Source of the DNA: Pegea sp. RAD2-039
Taxonomy: Eukaryota; Chordata; Thaliacea; Salpida; Salpidae
Direction of reading: 5' to 3'
DNA: 64,000 bases
NCBI GenBank assembly: GCA_034620365.1
Contig: JAQGEQ010000071.1
Location: 3,906,001-3,970,000 of the forward strand
Shown: positions 27,006-42,850 of the stretch, one piece after another
Position numbering within the stretch: position 1 is the stretch's first letter
Layout of the letters: each line of letters opens with the position of its first letter
Position numbers and translations under genes: made by a program
The notes under the pieces: generated by a model
What the model was told of the DNA's origin: nothing
The model's database searches: none
Seen by the model: the letters and a program-made list of their open reading frames with translations, nothing else

Positions 27006-27730
27006 AGGGTATAGAAGAAAGATCAACATCCAAGAAAAGAAACTTTATTTTCTAGTTCTTTTGTATTTTACTGTCTTTTCGTCAACAGCTTTCGAACACA
27101 ACCAACCCACAACCCATTCTTCGTTATCTTATATAAAACATATTCTACTTTAAACACAAATTATAAAAACTCGATTAACAAGCAGCTCGTTGACTGTAAA
27201 AGAAGATAAAAGTAGAACTATCAAAATTAGTAATTTAATCAACTAAAAACTGTAAGAGAAAGATTTACTTTCAGAATATAGAGATCGTCTGTATTCAACA
27301 AACTAACAAAATCTTTTGGTTAAATGTAAAAATAAAATTAGTTTGAAAATCTGACTAATCTCTAGTAGTAGTCACTACATAATCTGATAGAGATTCTTTA
27401 TTCTCTCATTTATCAAATAAATATCTTTTTTCTGATTCTTACTTTAAATCATATATCTGTTATAATCAAATATATTTCAAAAGTTCCCAAAAATGAATAA
27501 TAAAAACAGAAATTATGAGAAAGGAGCTTAGGGGGAATTGGAGTTGTGATGTAAATGAAAGATGTTTAGAGCTGTTGGATAGACATTTGTACAAGTTCCA
27601 CCCGGAAGTAGCAAAAGGTGGACAAAAGAAAAGGTTCAGATGTAGTATCAAAACCTTGGAGGATATTAGAAGGATTTGAAGAGAACCAAGCGAAAGAATT
27701 CAAAGTAGCCAAGTCGAGACGCTGATGACG
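27006..27730. other. Intergenic 3' flank of VPS4
   Basis: AT-rich; a likely reverse-strand poly(A) signal region lies within it. A Pro/Phe-rich minus-strand open frame at 27466-27651 has no match. Confidence 0.4.
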
Positions 27731-29919
<2,189 letters not shown>

Positions 29920-31602
29920 ACTTGTAGCTGAAACATCAACTAAGTCTATAAAAACCTAAAACAATAATTATGTTTAAATAATATTTTAAAGTATCACTTG
30001 TTACTAGAGAGAATTTTACTTTCTATTCAGCACATAATAAAATGAAAACAAAATTGTGTCATTTAATTTTGTAAAAATATAAAAACTACTTAAATTACAT
30101 AATAAATTTTCAGAATAATTAGAAAATATAATAACATTAAAGATAATATAAAGTATTCATCAAATATTAAATGGTATAGTCAAAAAATTATTAAAGTTTT
30201 ACAAACTTCAAAGTTTTTTTTCTTGAATAGAAAGAAATAGTCTTAATTTAGAATAAATATAGAAAAGAAAAATGAGATTGGAGTATAAAAACTTTCAAAA
30301 AATGAAGTTTATCACAAATAATTTATTATTGTTGCTTTATATTCATTGAAAAAAATAAGCAAAAATATTTTTAAAATTGAAGGAAAAAAGCATTTTTAAA
30401 TTTAGTGAAAATATGAGATATCATATAATTATTATTAAAATAAGTAAATATAACTAAATCAGTTGCTGATAAACAAATTTTAAGAAAAAGTCTTAGTTTT
30501 TAAAAATGATCATCTTATCTTTAAACTGTTTAAAAGATTTAATAAATTAAACAAAAAGTATCTTCTAATGTTGTAAATGATATTTGAATATTTAGAAGAT
30601 AAACATTACACTTAATTCAGTAAATCAGATATTTCTTTATTAGAAACAAAATTTAATTAAAATAGGGCGATGATGTATAAAAATAATTTAAATGAAAGTT
30701 TCTAAAACCAAGTTTAACTCGATATTAAGGATAAATAATTTTGATTTAAACTTTTATATTTGCAACCAATTCTTTAATCAGAATAAGTTTGTGATCTATG
30801 ATAAAACGGTTGTTGATAAAATAAATAATGACCAAATCATCTATGCTACTTCCTGCTTCTTATAATTTATTGAATAATATAAATGATCAATTTAGCGAAC
30901 TGTGATCAATTTAGCAAACTGCGATCAATTGTAAATTTTTTCAACTCGAAATATATCGATCAGAAACAAAAAAATATAAGTTACAACATTCGCAGTCCTA
31001 GAAAACAAACTAATATTTTTAGAACTATTCTGGACTTATTGTGATTTTGTTTTAAGTTACTCAGAAGGAGAAATAAACAACTTAAAAAATTAGAATAAAA
31101 CTTGTTTAATAAAATTCACTTAAAGTAAAAGTTAAAAAAAAAACTAATAAACTTCAAGGATTTTATAAATTGCCCTTTCATTTATCAAGTTTTTTTTACT
31201 TTAAACTATTGAAAGTAAATTCTGACTTACATCCTAAACAATTTATTAGATGCTAAAAATTACAGAAACTACTCTAACCTTTGATGACAAACAAAATTGT
31301 TATGCTTAATTTTATTGAGTTTAGACTAAGTAAGTTTATCTAACTTTGTACTTATACCTATAAAAACGTTCAAATGCAAGTAAAAAATGTTTGATTTATA
31401 AATTTGTTTTTATATTTTTTGAAGTATATATAAATAGTTCAAATTTTAATAATATGGATAATATAAATCAACTTATAAAATGTTCTAATCCACATTTTAA
31501 TAATATAATATGGATTTACTTCTAAAATGTAATTACAACAGCTTAGTAAAGTTGAAAGTATATTTTCAATTTAATCGAGCATAATATCAAAATTAAACTG
31601 TT
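29920..31602. other. Intergenic AT-rich DNA upstream of VPS4
   Basis: Very AT-rich. At about 30886-30930 an imperfect tandem repeat of about 19 nt (TGATCAATTTAGC) occurs two to three times. No gene seen. Confidence 0.45.
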
Positions 31603-33879
31603 CTAAAATAAGGCTATTGATCTTAGAATGTTACTATCAGCAACTATTTCGGGGTGAACGACTGAATATTTCTTATTAGAAATATTTCCTACTGTGTGCA
31701 ACACCCCAACTTTTACAAGTATCTGTATTTCCGATTGAAAATTTAAATTAACTGGATTTGAAACTTTCACCATCTTCTTCATCGTTTCATTTGCTTCTTT
31801 GAAGAGTTTCTCTTCAGAAAAATCTTTTTCTAATAATTTTTTTGCATCAGCTTATCACTAATTAGATACTATTAAGTTTCTTAAAAAAACCTTTTACACT
31901 TAATCGTAGGGCTGTTCCGTAAATCAAAACCAATTTTTTTAGTGTACGGTCATGCAAGCAGTAGGAAATTTTTGAAAGTAAACTTTTTGATGTTGCAATA
32001 CGTTTGGAATACAGCATTTGTCTCCATTGAAGCCTAGACGAAAGCTTGCATATCGAGAATTTGGTAAAAAGACTGTAAAGTGACAAACTATAAAAAGCTA
32101 GATTGAAATTACAAATCACTTACTGCACAGTGTAAGCAAAAATTGATGTTGTTAATGCCACCAGAGTAATTTCATCAACAAACAAAGAACTTAAAGAAAG
32201 TAAACCGACTCCAGCTAAAGATTGAATCCTAATCTTTTTAAGGTGCTTTGGCAACGCACGCACCCTTGTCGAACAGTAAGAGTTGAGTTAAGAGAAATTT
32301 AAAGTATTTTTTACTTATAATTGAACCTGGTTGTTGGTATGACACAGTGAAAATCATCTTCAGCAATATCTTTGAAACTATTTAATAATATTTCATCTGT
32401 TTGTAAATTTTGAGCTGCTACAATTACATCCTGATAGAAATATCTAAATAAAATTACTAATTAATCATCTGGTACAAAATAATCTTCTTATACAAAATGT
32501 AATAGTAAATCACAAATAAATTAAAAGATACTTTTTCGAGTTTGTACCAGATTCATTTTTCTTGTTTAAAGAGTACTGAGGTTTTTGTAACTTTCCTGAA
32601 GTCCAAATTTTGAGTGAAAGATGATCACCAGAAGCAACAATTACCTTAATAATTATAGTGTTTTTACCTCAAAATATAAAGCTGTTTATAATACACCTCA
32701 CAATAATCACAAAGAAAATTCTTCTTTAAACACTCTTGTAAGGTAGAAGTTGACACTTTCTTATAATCTGCTTCATTCAATATATCGCTTAGCTCTGTAA
32801 TAAAACTTTTTTCTTCCATTGTGCAATACTTTAGAAATATAACTGAGTCAGAATTTCTTTTTAATTGTTTCAAGGAAGTTTTAATTCTGCTGTAAACTCT
32901 ACGATGATATCCTGGATGGTAATCTAGGTAAAGCACTCTTTGTTGGATAATATGATTAAATTGGTTGATTAGATGTTTTCTCCTATCAAGGGAACGTATT
33001 AGTAAATAATTTTCTATAAAACTAAGTGTTTTTTCAAAGTTGTCAGCCCAGTTTTCTTCAAGGTTTTCTAGAAAAAAAATTTTGTAACTTGATTAAAAAT
33101 GTATTCATATAAAAAATAGAATTGAAAATATTTTCATTCTTGTTAAAAACGTAAAATATCTTTGTGGTGTCTAATTAATTGATGTATTTTTTTTATTTTT
33201 AAATATTTCAATAAATCAAATACTTGGATCAATACTGCTGACATAAAGCTTTTTAATTTCTTCTATCAAATAGTTTGTTGGTAATATTAGAGGGTCAGAC
33301 TGAGCTGGAAAAATAGCTTCACTTTCAACTTGCTGCTTGTTTTTAACCACGCTAGACTTTAGAAAATCAGCTGGCTCAAACTTTGATTTGAAATCATTTT
33401 TCTTTCTTTTAAAAAAAGGCTGTTTCACAATTGAGTTGAAAATCTAAAGCATACAAGAACAGTAAGTTCAGAAAAAATATTTCAAGCAACTATTTTTGAA
33501 GAACAATTTTTAAATAGATACTTTCATCAATAGGAAAACAAAATAAGTAATTAATCTTTTGAAATTAATTTTTTAAGGTCTTTTAATTTGCTTCATTTAA
33601 TTAATTCTCAAATATTAAATGTTTTAGTCACAGCAACAAATTATTAATTAAACTATAAATTGCAAAAGGAATAAATTTCAAAATTTAATTTCTAATCACT
33701 ACTATTTAAACAAATTCAAAATATCAATATAGTTTAAAAAAACAATTTATTAAAAAGTTTTAAAACGCATTTGTGGTGAAGATAACAAGTGTTTAGTCAA
33801 ATCAAAACAAAGAAACAAAATAGAGCTTAAAAAATTAATACAACAAACTAGCATCTTAAAAATAAAGTACCTTTTTCAT
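31603..33879 (-). CDS. TMEM143: TMEM143-like (DUF3754) membrane protein
   Basis: Starts MKK in a tiny exon at 33879, then IFNSIVKQPFFKRKKN (ends near 33213) with DPLILPTNYLIEEIKKLYVS, similar to the FIP.SKEQLLRLL block of TMEM143. The next exon has ENLEENWADNFEKTLSFIEN, YHPGYHRRVY and DILNEADYKKVSTSTLQECL. Then come KLQKPQYSLNKKNESG, YFYQDVIVAAQNLQTDEILL and NSFKDI, a transmembrane segment SLAGVGLLSLSSLFVDEITL, SLLSKISYCLHDRTLKKLV and an end with KLFKEANETMKKM.. to TAG at 31603. The order (Y-F-..-V-AA, LKSFKD-like block, membrane pair) matches TMEM143, a mitochondrial protein of unknown role. Identity is by pattern memory, so it is moderate. Mitochondrial presequence not clear. Confidence 0.7.
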
Positions 33880-35355
33880 TTTAGGTGATTAATTACTGGC
33901 TTGATTAAACAAACTTGCAGATTCTATACTTTAAAAATATTTGAACATTTTTTTATGATTTAACATATTTTGATCTGTTAAATTAAATTCTAATGAAAAC
34001 TAAATAAACAAAAATCTGTTAGAAATATTAAATGTAGCAATTTTACAGCTAAAATAAAAAAAATTTATTTATTACGGGTATAAACAATTTCGCATAAATT
34101 TTAGAAAATTTAAGAGCTTAATGTTCATTAATTTTGATAATCAAGAATTACTAGCTAGTATTAATTGTGTTTATTAATTTTTTATGTTTCTAATTATTTT
34201 TCGTAAACATTTTTTATAAAAAATTATTCTAAGAAAACTAAATTTCCACTTTTTTTAATCTACTTTTACCATACAATCATTTTTAAAATACTATTTTTGC
34301 ACTAAAATTCAAGTAAGAATTATTTATTCAATCGAGGAAAAAAATTTTATTAGTTTAAGATGCTAAATTAAATTTCATCAAATATTTTTTTCCATCAAAT
34401 TTTTCAAGTTCATAAGATTTGATATCTTTTGAAATAAAATACAAAATAGAACTAATGTTAATGTTGTTTTATGCTATGAGTTTATTATTTTAACAAATTG
34501 TCTTTAAATTCAATCGTTCGTTGAACAAACTATATTTTGACTGAAGTTTTTTAATTTCATATAAGACTTTTTTTATTATGAAAATAATTTTTGCAATTGT
34601 TTAACATTAAAATATTTAAATCTTATACTTTTATTATTTTAATATCAAAATTTTACAAAATTAAATAAAAAGCTTTCTTGAAGCCTTATGTGAATACTTT
34701 TATAGTTTTTAACCTTTTTTGCCGCGTAATTATTTTCAGCCCACCAGAATGTCTTGCAATTCATCATAATAATTATAAATTAATAATTCAAATTTCATAA
34801 AAGATTCCTTAAATTTATACATAAATTTATATATTTATATGAGAAGATATTCTTGGATAATATTTGTAATTTCACAATTTAACAAATTACAAACAGTACG
34901 TATGACTTTAATGGACTCGGCCGGTAAGTAATGACATCTTTAAACCTACCTTGATGTGTTGTCTCTATGCTCGCTGTCTATTGACAAAATTAAATAAACG
35001 ATTTATTCAAGAAGATATTATAACAAAATAAATAAACTTTTTTGTTGGTTAGAATTGACTTTACGCGTTTGTAAAAATATAAAGAACAAAACTTGATAAA
35101 AAGTTTGATATGTTAAATGCTTATGTAACGCCATTATTTCAGATAATAAAAATATATTTCTTCAAAACGAAGAAATTTGAGGTTTTGTAGTTTTGTCTCC
35201 TTTAAAAACAAGTTTCAAGACATTTACATTTATGGATATCTCATGACAGCGTTCCTTTCCAAAAACTTTTTAGAATCATTTATAAAGGGCTGTGATGAAA
35301 TTTTATTCAATTTTAAATCAATATCAAAGTCTTGTCTATAAATTGAGAGTCACAG
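33880..35355. other. Intergenic AT-rich DNA
   Basis: Upstream of two divergent genes. A short ATG frame with a good donor (MTLMDSA|GTAAGT at about 34901-34922) stands alone; I could not attach further exons. No repeat identified. Confidence 0.4.
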
Positions 35356-35756
35356 ATGAGTGATCAAACACAGGCGGCTCCCTTTGTTGTAGATGAAGAA
35401 AAGTCACATGGTTCGATTTAATTTATTTAATTTCATATTCAATGAAATTTTAGCCAAGTGGTTGGTGTTTTTTTTTATCGTTTAAGGCTTAAAAATTTGA
35501 GAGAAAGTAAAAAAAAGAAGTATTGGCGTAACAGCTTAGGTATATAAAGTTAAATCAAATCTATTTTATAATAAAATTAGATATATCTGATGCAGAATTC
35601 TCAGAGAATGCAGAGTTTTCATTTTATAAAGCTCAGACAAATGTTTTATTTTTAAATTTATTAATGAACAAATTTAGAGATCTGCAACAAAATTGGATTT
35701 TATTTTAAACTTTATTGAACCTAAAGGTAAAAGTGAGAAACCTCGTTAAAAAATAA
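35356..35756 (+). CDS. Possible small gene, unrecognised
   Basis: ATG at 35356 opens MSDQTQAAPFVVDEEKSH, followed by a GT donor. Further exon-like pieces are LKNLRESKKKKYWRNSL (about 35487-35540) and DISDAEFSENAEFSFYKAQT (about 35577 on). The next piece could end as NVLFLNLLMNKFRDLQQNW.. or, through a 35-nt intron, as RSATKLDFILNFIEPKGK to TAA at 35754-35756. Joining the first pieces would need an intron of only about 29 nt, shorter than others here, so the exact model is uncertain. Codon content looks like coding. No family recognised. Confidence 0.4.
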
Positions 35757-35979
35757 AAGAGATTTGTTTAATATTATAAATGTAAAAACAAAACTTAAAC
35801 TGAAAAGATGAGAAATTTTCAATTCAACTTTTTTAAGTCCGATTATTATTCTATATTTTTAAATCGCCGGAAAATAATTAATTGATGATTAAACATAGAT
35901 ACTCTTCAAATAAAATCTTCTTATGTTTTAGAGATTGACTCAAAGTTGATAATTGACGTCCACAGTTTTTAATCTCTCA

Positions 35980-38900
35980 ATGAAATCTTCTTCCATTCTT
36001 GTTCTTGTTATTATCGTCATGATGACGTCACGATCTTGTGCGACAAGAAGAAGAAACAGTAAGAAACTGCGTAATCAGCATTCAAGCACAGATCACAAAA
36101 AACATCACAACAAATCCTTCAAAGAAACTATTAATCCAAATAATCGAACTTACGGAAAGATAGAATTAAGTATAGACGATGATTTAAAGCCTAAACAGAT
36201 CTTTTTTGGGGTTTATGGGGCACACAGTCCAGAGTATACTATCAAAGCAACCTCACTAGTGTTACTATCAGATGAAAACGACGGGAAGAAACCAACAACT
36301 CATTTTGGCTGCACTGCTTATTATTCAAATAGTGACCAACTATTGAAACTGAAAAAGCTTGGACGAACATGGGTTGGTGTTGTTGACAGGGGCAAGTGTT
36401 ACTACTACCACAAAGCGAGATTTGCTTTTGAAATTGGAGCTTCTGCTCTTATAGTTCGTTCTCATGAAGACAATTTAACAGTGATGAACACTGTAGGTGA
36501 GTTCTATTTGTTTAAAATGGAAATTTAGTTAATTTTAACGCTTTTATAAGTAATCAATCTCACTAAACATTTAAACTGTTTAAGACCAAACTTTCAGATA
36601 CTTTAATCAACTTCTGAGACTTGTTTTTAGCTACCCTAAGCAGTAAGAGATCTAGAAATCTTTCTGATAATTTACAATTAAGTCATATGCGATTAGAAAA
36701 TTAGAAAGAGCTAGTTAGCACAAAAGCTAGATTTTCATTAATCTCGATAAAGAATTTTTTTAGCCATATTGTCTGCGTCGATAAACGTTTTACTTTTTAA
36801 TTGTTCCGTAAGCTTTATTTACTTGGCTCAGAATAACTGTTTTGAATATTAACAAAATTGATAAATATTTCAAAAAAAGAAACTTTATAAAAACAAATTC
36901 CTTGGTTGTTGAACAACGAATATAGAAAAATGTTGATAATCATCTGAATCAAAACAGCATCATTGAGATTTTCATTTTTTGATTTTCTAGAGTTTCGAAA
37001 CATTAAATAAGAAATCAAACTTTTCCAATCAATTCTTTGTAGTCACTGCGTCATGAGGAATATTTTACTTATTAATAATCTGCAGCTTTTAGTGAAGAAT
37101 TTTCGAGTAAATTAGATTTACTTCTCGCCATCAAAACTTCCAACAAACTTTCCAATCAAATTATCTCTCCGATAACGGATTGCCCTCACCAGGAGGTGCA
37201 GCTTTGTGACGTCATCATCGCGCGGTTTCAAGAAGATTTTTCAAAGACGATTTAAACATTTTGATGGGTCGCTATGATAATTGAAGCCAAAGAAGCTAAC
37301 CTTATTAGATGCAGAACTTCGAATACAAAAAGTGAAATAATATCTAATGATCTCAGTTTACTATAGAACCTCAGAATCTTTAATTTACTCCAAATTTTCA
37401 CCTTAAAATATCTGAATATCTCAGAAAAGAATTGAAAATGTCACAAAAGTATTTTAATTTCAGTTTTTTTCTTCTTTATAGCTTGAAACATGTGGTAAGA
37501 AATTTCGTTTCGGAAAGCGGAAAATAAACGCGAAATTAAACCGATTTAAGAAACAGATGAATCCTTTTATGTTTTAAACGGCAGCTTGAAGTACAAAGGC
37601 GGTTCTTTTACTGGCTGAAAACTTTATTAGTTTATGTCAAATTGGTTCCTAACTATCTTCTATCTTTCATCATAAGATAATTTGAGGATAAGTTTATTAA
37701 ATCAATCGTTAGTTTGTATCTTAGATAATGATCAAGACTTTTAAATTCCAATAAACAGTGCAATAAATAAATCGAAATAAGATATGATAAGATGAAGACA
37801 TGTGATCAGTTTACTATTTAATCTCTGCAACTGCCTTAAAAAAAATAAATTTTCATTGTTAATAAAAAAGCTTCAATCAAAGGATAAACCCAAAGAAAAT
37901 AGAAAACAATAACTTCAGTTGTAAGTTGTTTGATACGATTACCTCTTCGACTTTTCATCAGCACTTCGTGATTTATTAGAAATGATCTTTCTAAAAATGG
38001 TGATATAATTTGTGAAAAATTGGTAAATTAGATACATAGTGCTTAACACCACGAAACTGCAGATAAAATTGTCTCCTCAGTAACCCAACCGTAACCCCTG
38101 GCAACACCAAACTCATAACTTGTTTTCAATCAATCAAGCATAAAAGTTGAGTTTAAGAAAGAGATTAATACTAATTATATTTGTGTATAATAACTGAGAC
38201 TACTTTGAAAATCGGAAGATAAATTAGAGCAAGATTGTTGATCGGTTGTTCATCACTTTATAAGACCTTGTGATTGGTTGAATAATTCTCAGATGATGCA
38301 ATCTCTGATGACTTTGTTGATCTCTCTATATCTAATTAATTCAGTTTGTAACAGTTAAATCTAAAATTGATATTTACGTTGAAATGTAAATGATATAAAA
38401 TGTAACCTTATCCTACGGAACGCTTAGAATAGATTTTAATTTAAGATATTTCAAATAACTTATTAAATTTTTCTAATTTTTCTTTAACCTTTTCAACCTT
38501 ACAACACCCTTTAAATCTGATAAAACTTTTTTTTCTGTACATAATTAACTTTTGATGTTTAATTTGAAATTAAATTGAAATTGTAAAAAGTTTTCTCGTC
38601 AAATTTCAGCCATCTTACAGTTCCAGAAAAAATTGTATATCGAATAAACCCAATTTGATATATTAATCATATGATAAAAATTCTATTCAGGTTAGATTTG
38701 GTTTGACCTTGGCTACAGTAATATTGGTTTACTTACAAATATATATCCTAATAGAAGTATATAAATTATTTATTTGGTGAATAGATTTACAAGGACTTTT
38801 AAATCCAAAAATAAAACGTGAAAGGAAACAGATATGAACATGAAATTATTTATAATAGTTTATTCCTGTATCTAAGAGCGTTTTTTTATTTAGATAATAT

Positions 38901-40556
38901 AAAAAAATTATCAAGAAAGCGTTTTTTAATATTGATAAGTTCGTCTCTGTTTTTAACAATCATATAGTTTTTTTTATTAAACTATTTTGTTATTGAAAGG
39001 ACAAACTTGCAAAAATTTAGGAAATATGAGATGTTAAATGCTGTATTTAATTGCTTTTATTTCTGATAACTTTGCTAAAAGCAACCAAGCGATTAGCTTT
39101 TTGTTTGGTGTTACAAAATTCCTCCACCTTAAATAGCTATTTCATGAACATTCAATGAACGTTTTCTAAACATTTCCTTTTATACACATCCACAGTTCGA
39201 CTTTAGAATTGAAAAGGTGGTGAAATAATGATCTAATGTAAATACCACAGGTTTATTGTAACAACTTCATATTTGTTCGTAGCTTATGTTACTTGTCAAA
39301 GTAAACTTTGGGTTAGAAACCAATGACTACTAACCACATTTTTCGGTTTTTTGTTTTGTGATATTTCTATATGTGAAGTAACGGTATTTTGAATTTGTAC
39401 GTTTACTTAGTTATTTTAAATTCTAAAGTGACTTTTTTGTTATTTCATTTTTAATAGAGAAAGATTCTTTAATAAATCGTTTGTTGTTTTCTAAACAATT
39501 GAGATAGGTGCTTTGTGGTAAGCTGCACCTTTACCACCAGACACAATACGTGTCGTATACAGTTACAAACAGATTAAAAGTCAGGCTGTCACTTCAAATT
39601 ATTTCTCTTTTGTTTCATTTAAATTCCAATCAAGGTCTCTGGATCAATTAAAGATTCCATAAATGTTTGGCAAAACTACATAGATACGACGTATAGAAGA
39701 GATTCTAGGAATTTAGTCAGATAAATTCTGACCGAAATATCCTTAACAACTTTAAATTAAATTTGACTTTAGCAAGTCTTAGTCTTCATCCAACAATGAC
39801 AATAATGGATTGTATCTGCATCGGTAATGTTGGTTGTTCTTAATGATGTTGCTAAAAGTAAAGCACAAATAAATACAAAATAACAAACAAGGCAAAACTT
39901 GCAGCTAACTTACGTCTTCGATAAAAATATGTTAATGAATAGAATTTAATGATGTCATAAAAAACAATTATCATTAAGCTTAAAAGAAACATTGAAATAT
40001 TAAAATGTGAAGGATTTGGTAATTTTGGTAACTTTTACAAAGACCTATAAACGTGTCTGTCAATAGGTTTCAAGTCTGTGGGTGCAAAGGAATAAAATTA
40101 AAGATAAATTTGGAGCGACTACTATAAAGCTTCTTTTGTTTTCTTATAAGAGGTTTCAGATAAATTTAAGCTGAAATTATAGAAATGCAAAAGCTTGAAA
40201 CCACATGAATTGAATTTTTATAGCAGATTAAAATTTTGAGTCTCTTAAAACTGATTTTCTTGTTTTAACTTCTTTTGTAGTATAATAACTTCTTAATTGC
40301 TTGAATAATACTTTATTATTTTTTAGGAACACATATTCCTGTAATCTTAATCATGAAAACACCTGGCGAACAAGTTTTTGAGAAGATTAAACAATTTGGG
40401 TGTGACAGAATCAATACGACTATATCAGTAGTAAGCAGGCAGGAAATGAGAAAATCTAAAAATACCAAAACCCTAGTTCGATCAGTGGCTACTAGGTCAA
40501 TTTTACATTTTCATTCTTTGTTTTGTACTGCACTTATATTCTTTATCATCTCATGA
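35980..40556 (+). CDS. PA-domain secretory protein without a RING finger
   Basis: Two exons, 35980-36496 and 40327-40556, join in frame (NTV-GTHIPVILIM) to about 248 residues. The start is the ATG at 35980: MKSSSILVLVIIVMMTSRSC A is a signal peptide. A basic, His-rich linker (RRRNSKKLRNQHSSTDHKKH) follows. The protease-associated (PA) domain spans about 50-200: TYGKIELSID, HFGCTAYY, RTWVGVVDRGKCYYYHKARF, EIGASALIVRSH, GTHIPVILIMKTPGEQVFEK. This order matches the PA domain of Goliath/GRAIL/RNF13 ligases. The protein ends right after a hydrophobic stretch (SLFCTALIFFIIS), so there is no RING; the end could be a GPI signal or a tail anchor. A RING exon spliced further downstream was looked for and not found. 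Confidence 0.75.
37090..37254 (+). CDS. Exon-like island inside the PA-gene intron
   Basis: After an acceptor-like CTGCAG, a frame reads FSEEFSSKLDLLLAIKTSNK, then LSNQIISPITDCPHQEVQLC and DVIIARFQEDFSKTI and a TAA. GC is raised against both sides. It could be a last exon of an unannotated transcript, or an alternative end of the PA gene, but upstream exons were not found. No family recognised. Confidence 0.3.
39515..39555. repeat. Pair of inverted repeats
   Basis: GTGGTAA at 39515-39521 pairs with TTACCAC at 39531-39537 across a 9-nt loop. Just after it ATACG-TGT-CGTAT and GACAC..GTGTC overlap. On the minus strand GGTGGTAAAGGTGCAGCTTA recalls a tRNA A box, so this may be a SINE head relic. 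Confidence 0.35.
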
Positions 40557-42850
40557 AACATACGTATGAAAGTTTTGTATTTTGTTTATAAAACTCTATT
40601 TGTATAAAGTTGTTTAAAATGCAGAATTAATTTTACAGATCACATTTTTCTATTTGAGATATTATGTAATAAACAGCATCAACTATTTAAAGTTTCTATC
40701 ATTAAAATCCTGAAGACTTTGGACTTTTAATTTTTAATTTCATCTTCACTATTTTCATATGATCTAAAATAGTTTATTGTAATTTTTATAGATTTTAAGT
40801 AATCTTGTAACCACAGCAAATATCGGTTTGCTAAAAACTCTTCTATACAATTAGTATTTTGGCTAAGACAGAATTACATTAGACAAAATAATTAATTTAA
40901 ATAATTTGGAGTCAAAATGTTAGAATAAGTTTGCTCTAGTTTAAATACCATTTAAACTTATTTAGAGAAGAACTAATAATACAACAACATTTGAGGAAAA
41001 ACTGCAGTTATTTTTGATTACATTAATTTAGTTGTTACTAAACTCTTAAATCAAATATCAGAACAAGTTATAATCTAATTAAGTAAACTTTCAGATGCCA
41101 CAGCTTGATTTGATGTTTTCAAGATATCAATAAATATAGAAGTTTATAGATGTAGATATGCTTGATTAGTCATTATTATATGCAAAATAACTAATCAACT
41201 TAAAACATTTAATATAGGTCATTCAAGAGTCACATTCTTTTATTAAGGTTGTTAAGTTATAGTCTAGAACTTTGAGGGAGGTTCATTTTGACGTTTTAGA
41301 AAATGTTTTTCGCTAAGCAGGAATTAGATCAAATTTTAAGCTTACTTTACAAAGTCATTAACAGTATAAAACTTATAAATACTTTGAAGTCAAAAGTAAA
41401 TTCAATTTTTTTACTTTGTTAATTACTAAAACTTTGATTTGTTAATTACTAAAATTTTAAGTAACCTATTTTTTAACATAAATTTAATGCAAAATATAAA
41501 ATTCTCTAAATAAAATCTAATTTAAACTGTAAGATAAAATCGACTTTTAGATTTTCAAAAGTTTGTCAAAATTCGTTGCATTAAATTTTTTGAGTCTGTA
41601 GTAAGTGTTTTCCACCAAAACTAAAAGTAAGAAGCTAAAAAAGAACCTTTGGAAAAGAACTGTGTTTACTATTTTCATAAAAATATAAATATTTGCTGTT
41701 TAAGCCATTATTGTTTAGTAAGTAAACATATAAGATCTTAGCATCCTTATTACCATATACATTACTTTTATTTTCAGCTCAGTAAACAGAAAAAATTTGA
41801 AACCGGACACCTTCCAAAATTAGGTAAACTTAATCTTTATTTATTATCATTGAGGTATTTAGTATTGTGAAGAATTCAGGCTTAAATAATTCACAACAAA
41901 CAGAAACAACAAAAACCTATTTCACTTATCTTACATAATGATGACTTAAATTCGTTTAATTTAATTAATGACAGTAAACAAAAGTAAGCTGTAAATGTAG
42001 GATTCATTAAAGATAGTTGTACTGTAAAATATTTCAGATTAGTTTATCTAGTAGAAGATTTTATTCAATAAATAATCTTTTTGTTATAAAACAAGATTAC
42101 ATAACAGAAAACTATTTAAATAGTTTAGTATAAAGTGCTATTAAGATGAATTTATATAAACAAAATAATCTTTAGATGTGTTTTTACTGTGGTGACAAAG
42201 TTAATGAGTTTTTGGTGTTTTGTGTTCGTATATAATCTCACTGATAATAGTAAGAGTTTCATTTAAGACCAGCTTTTCTTGAGTTAGTTTTGTTTGTAGT
42301 GAAATGTTGACTGTGTAAAATGGTTTTTCAATTTAAGTGTAATTTTATTAAACTTTTGTGCTCAAGGTAGAATTCAAGACTTTTGTAAAAATTTAATTTT
42401 AAAGATTCAAAGCTTATAAGCTACCAAATGAGCATACAAAGCTGTTGTAAATAAAAGTGAAAAAATGAAATTTAGGTTAATTATTTAGTAAAAAAACATT
42501 TAAAAAATCTGTTTACTTCAAAAGGCTTCACAGATTTATTTTTTATCAATTTGATTTAGCTTCGATGTTTTAAAATAACTTCAAACACTTTTTAGATAAT
42601 AATTCATTCCAATTTTTTCAGATATTAGGTTTCTGGGTTTATTTGTCAAATAAATAGCATTTTAGCATTTCTTTAAAACGAAGCTGTATGAACAACATAA
42701 AATGATGAAAAGAACGAAAGTTAATTAGTTTAAAAATACTTTTAGAAAAAAATAAAGTTACAAATATTTAAACGTGTGGATGAACAAATGTGAAATTTCT
42801 TCAAATATTTTATCATTGAATTCGTAAACAACATTTTTTTCAACTTTTTT
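40557..42850. other. AT-rich desert, left part
   Basis: No gene model. An exon-like piece LSKQKKFETGHLPKL with TTTTCAG acceptor and GTAAAC donor lies at about 41779-41823, unattached. A direct repeat (TTTGTTAATTACTAAAA, twice) lies at about 41415-41455. Confidence 0.4.

Larger units (their letters stand above)
36497..40326. other. Large intron of the PA-domain gene
   Basis: About 3.8 kb. It holds an exon-like island at 37083-37254 (listed) and a hairpin cluster at 39515-39555. The rest is AT-rich without recognised repeats. Confidence 0.5.
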
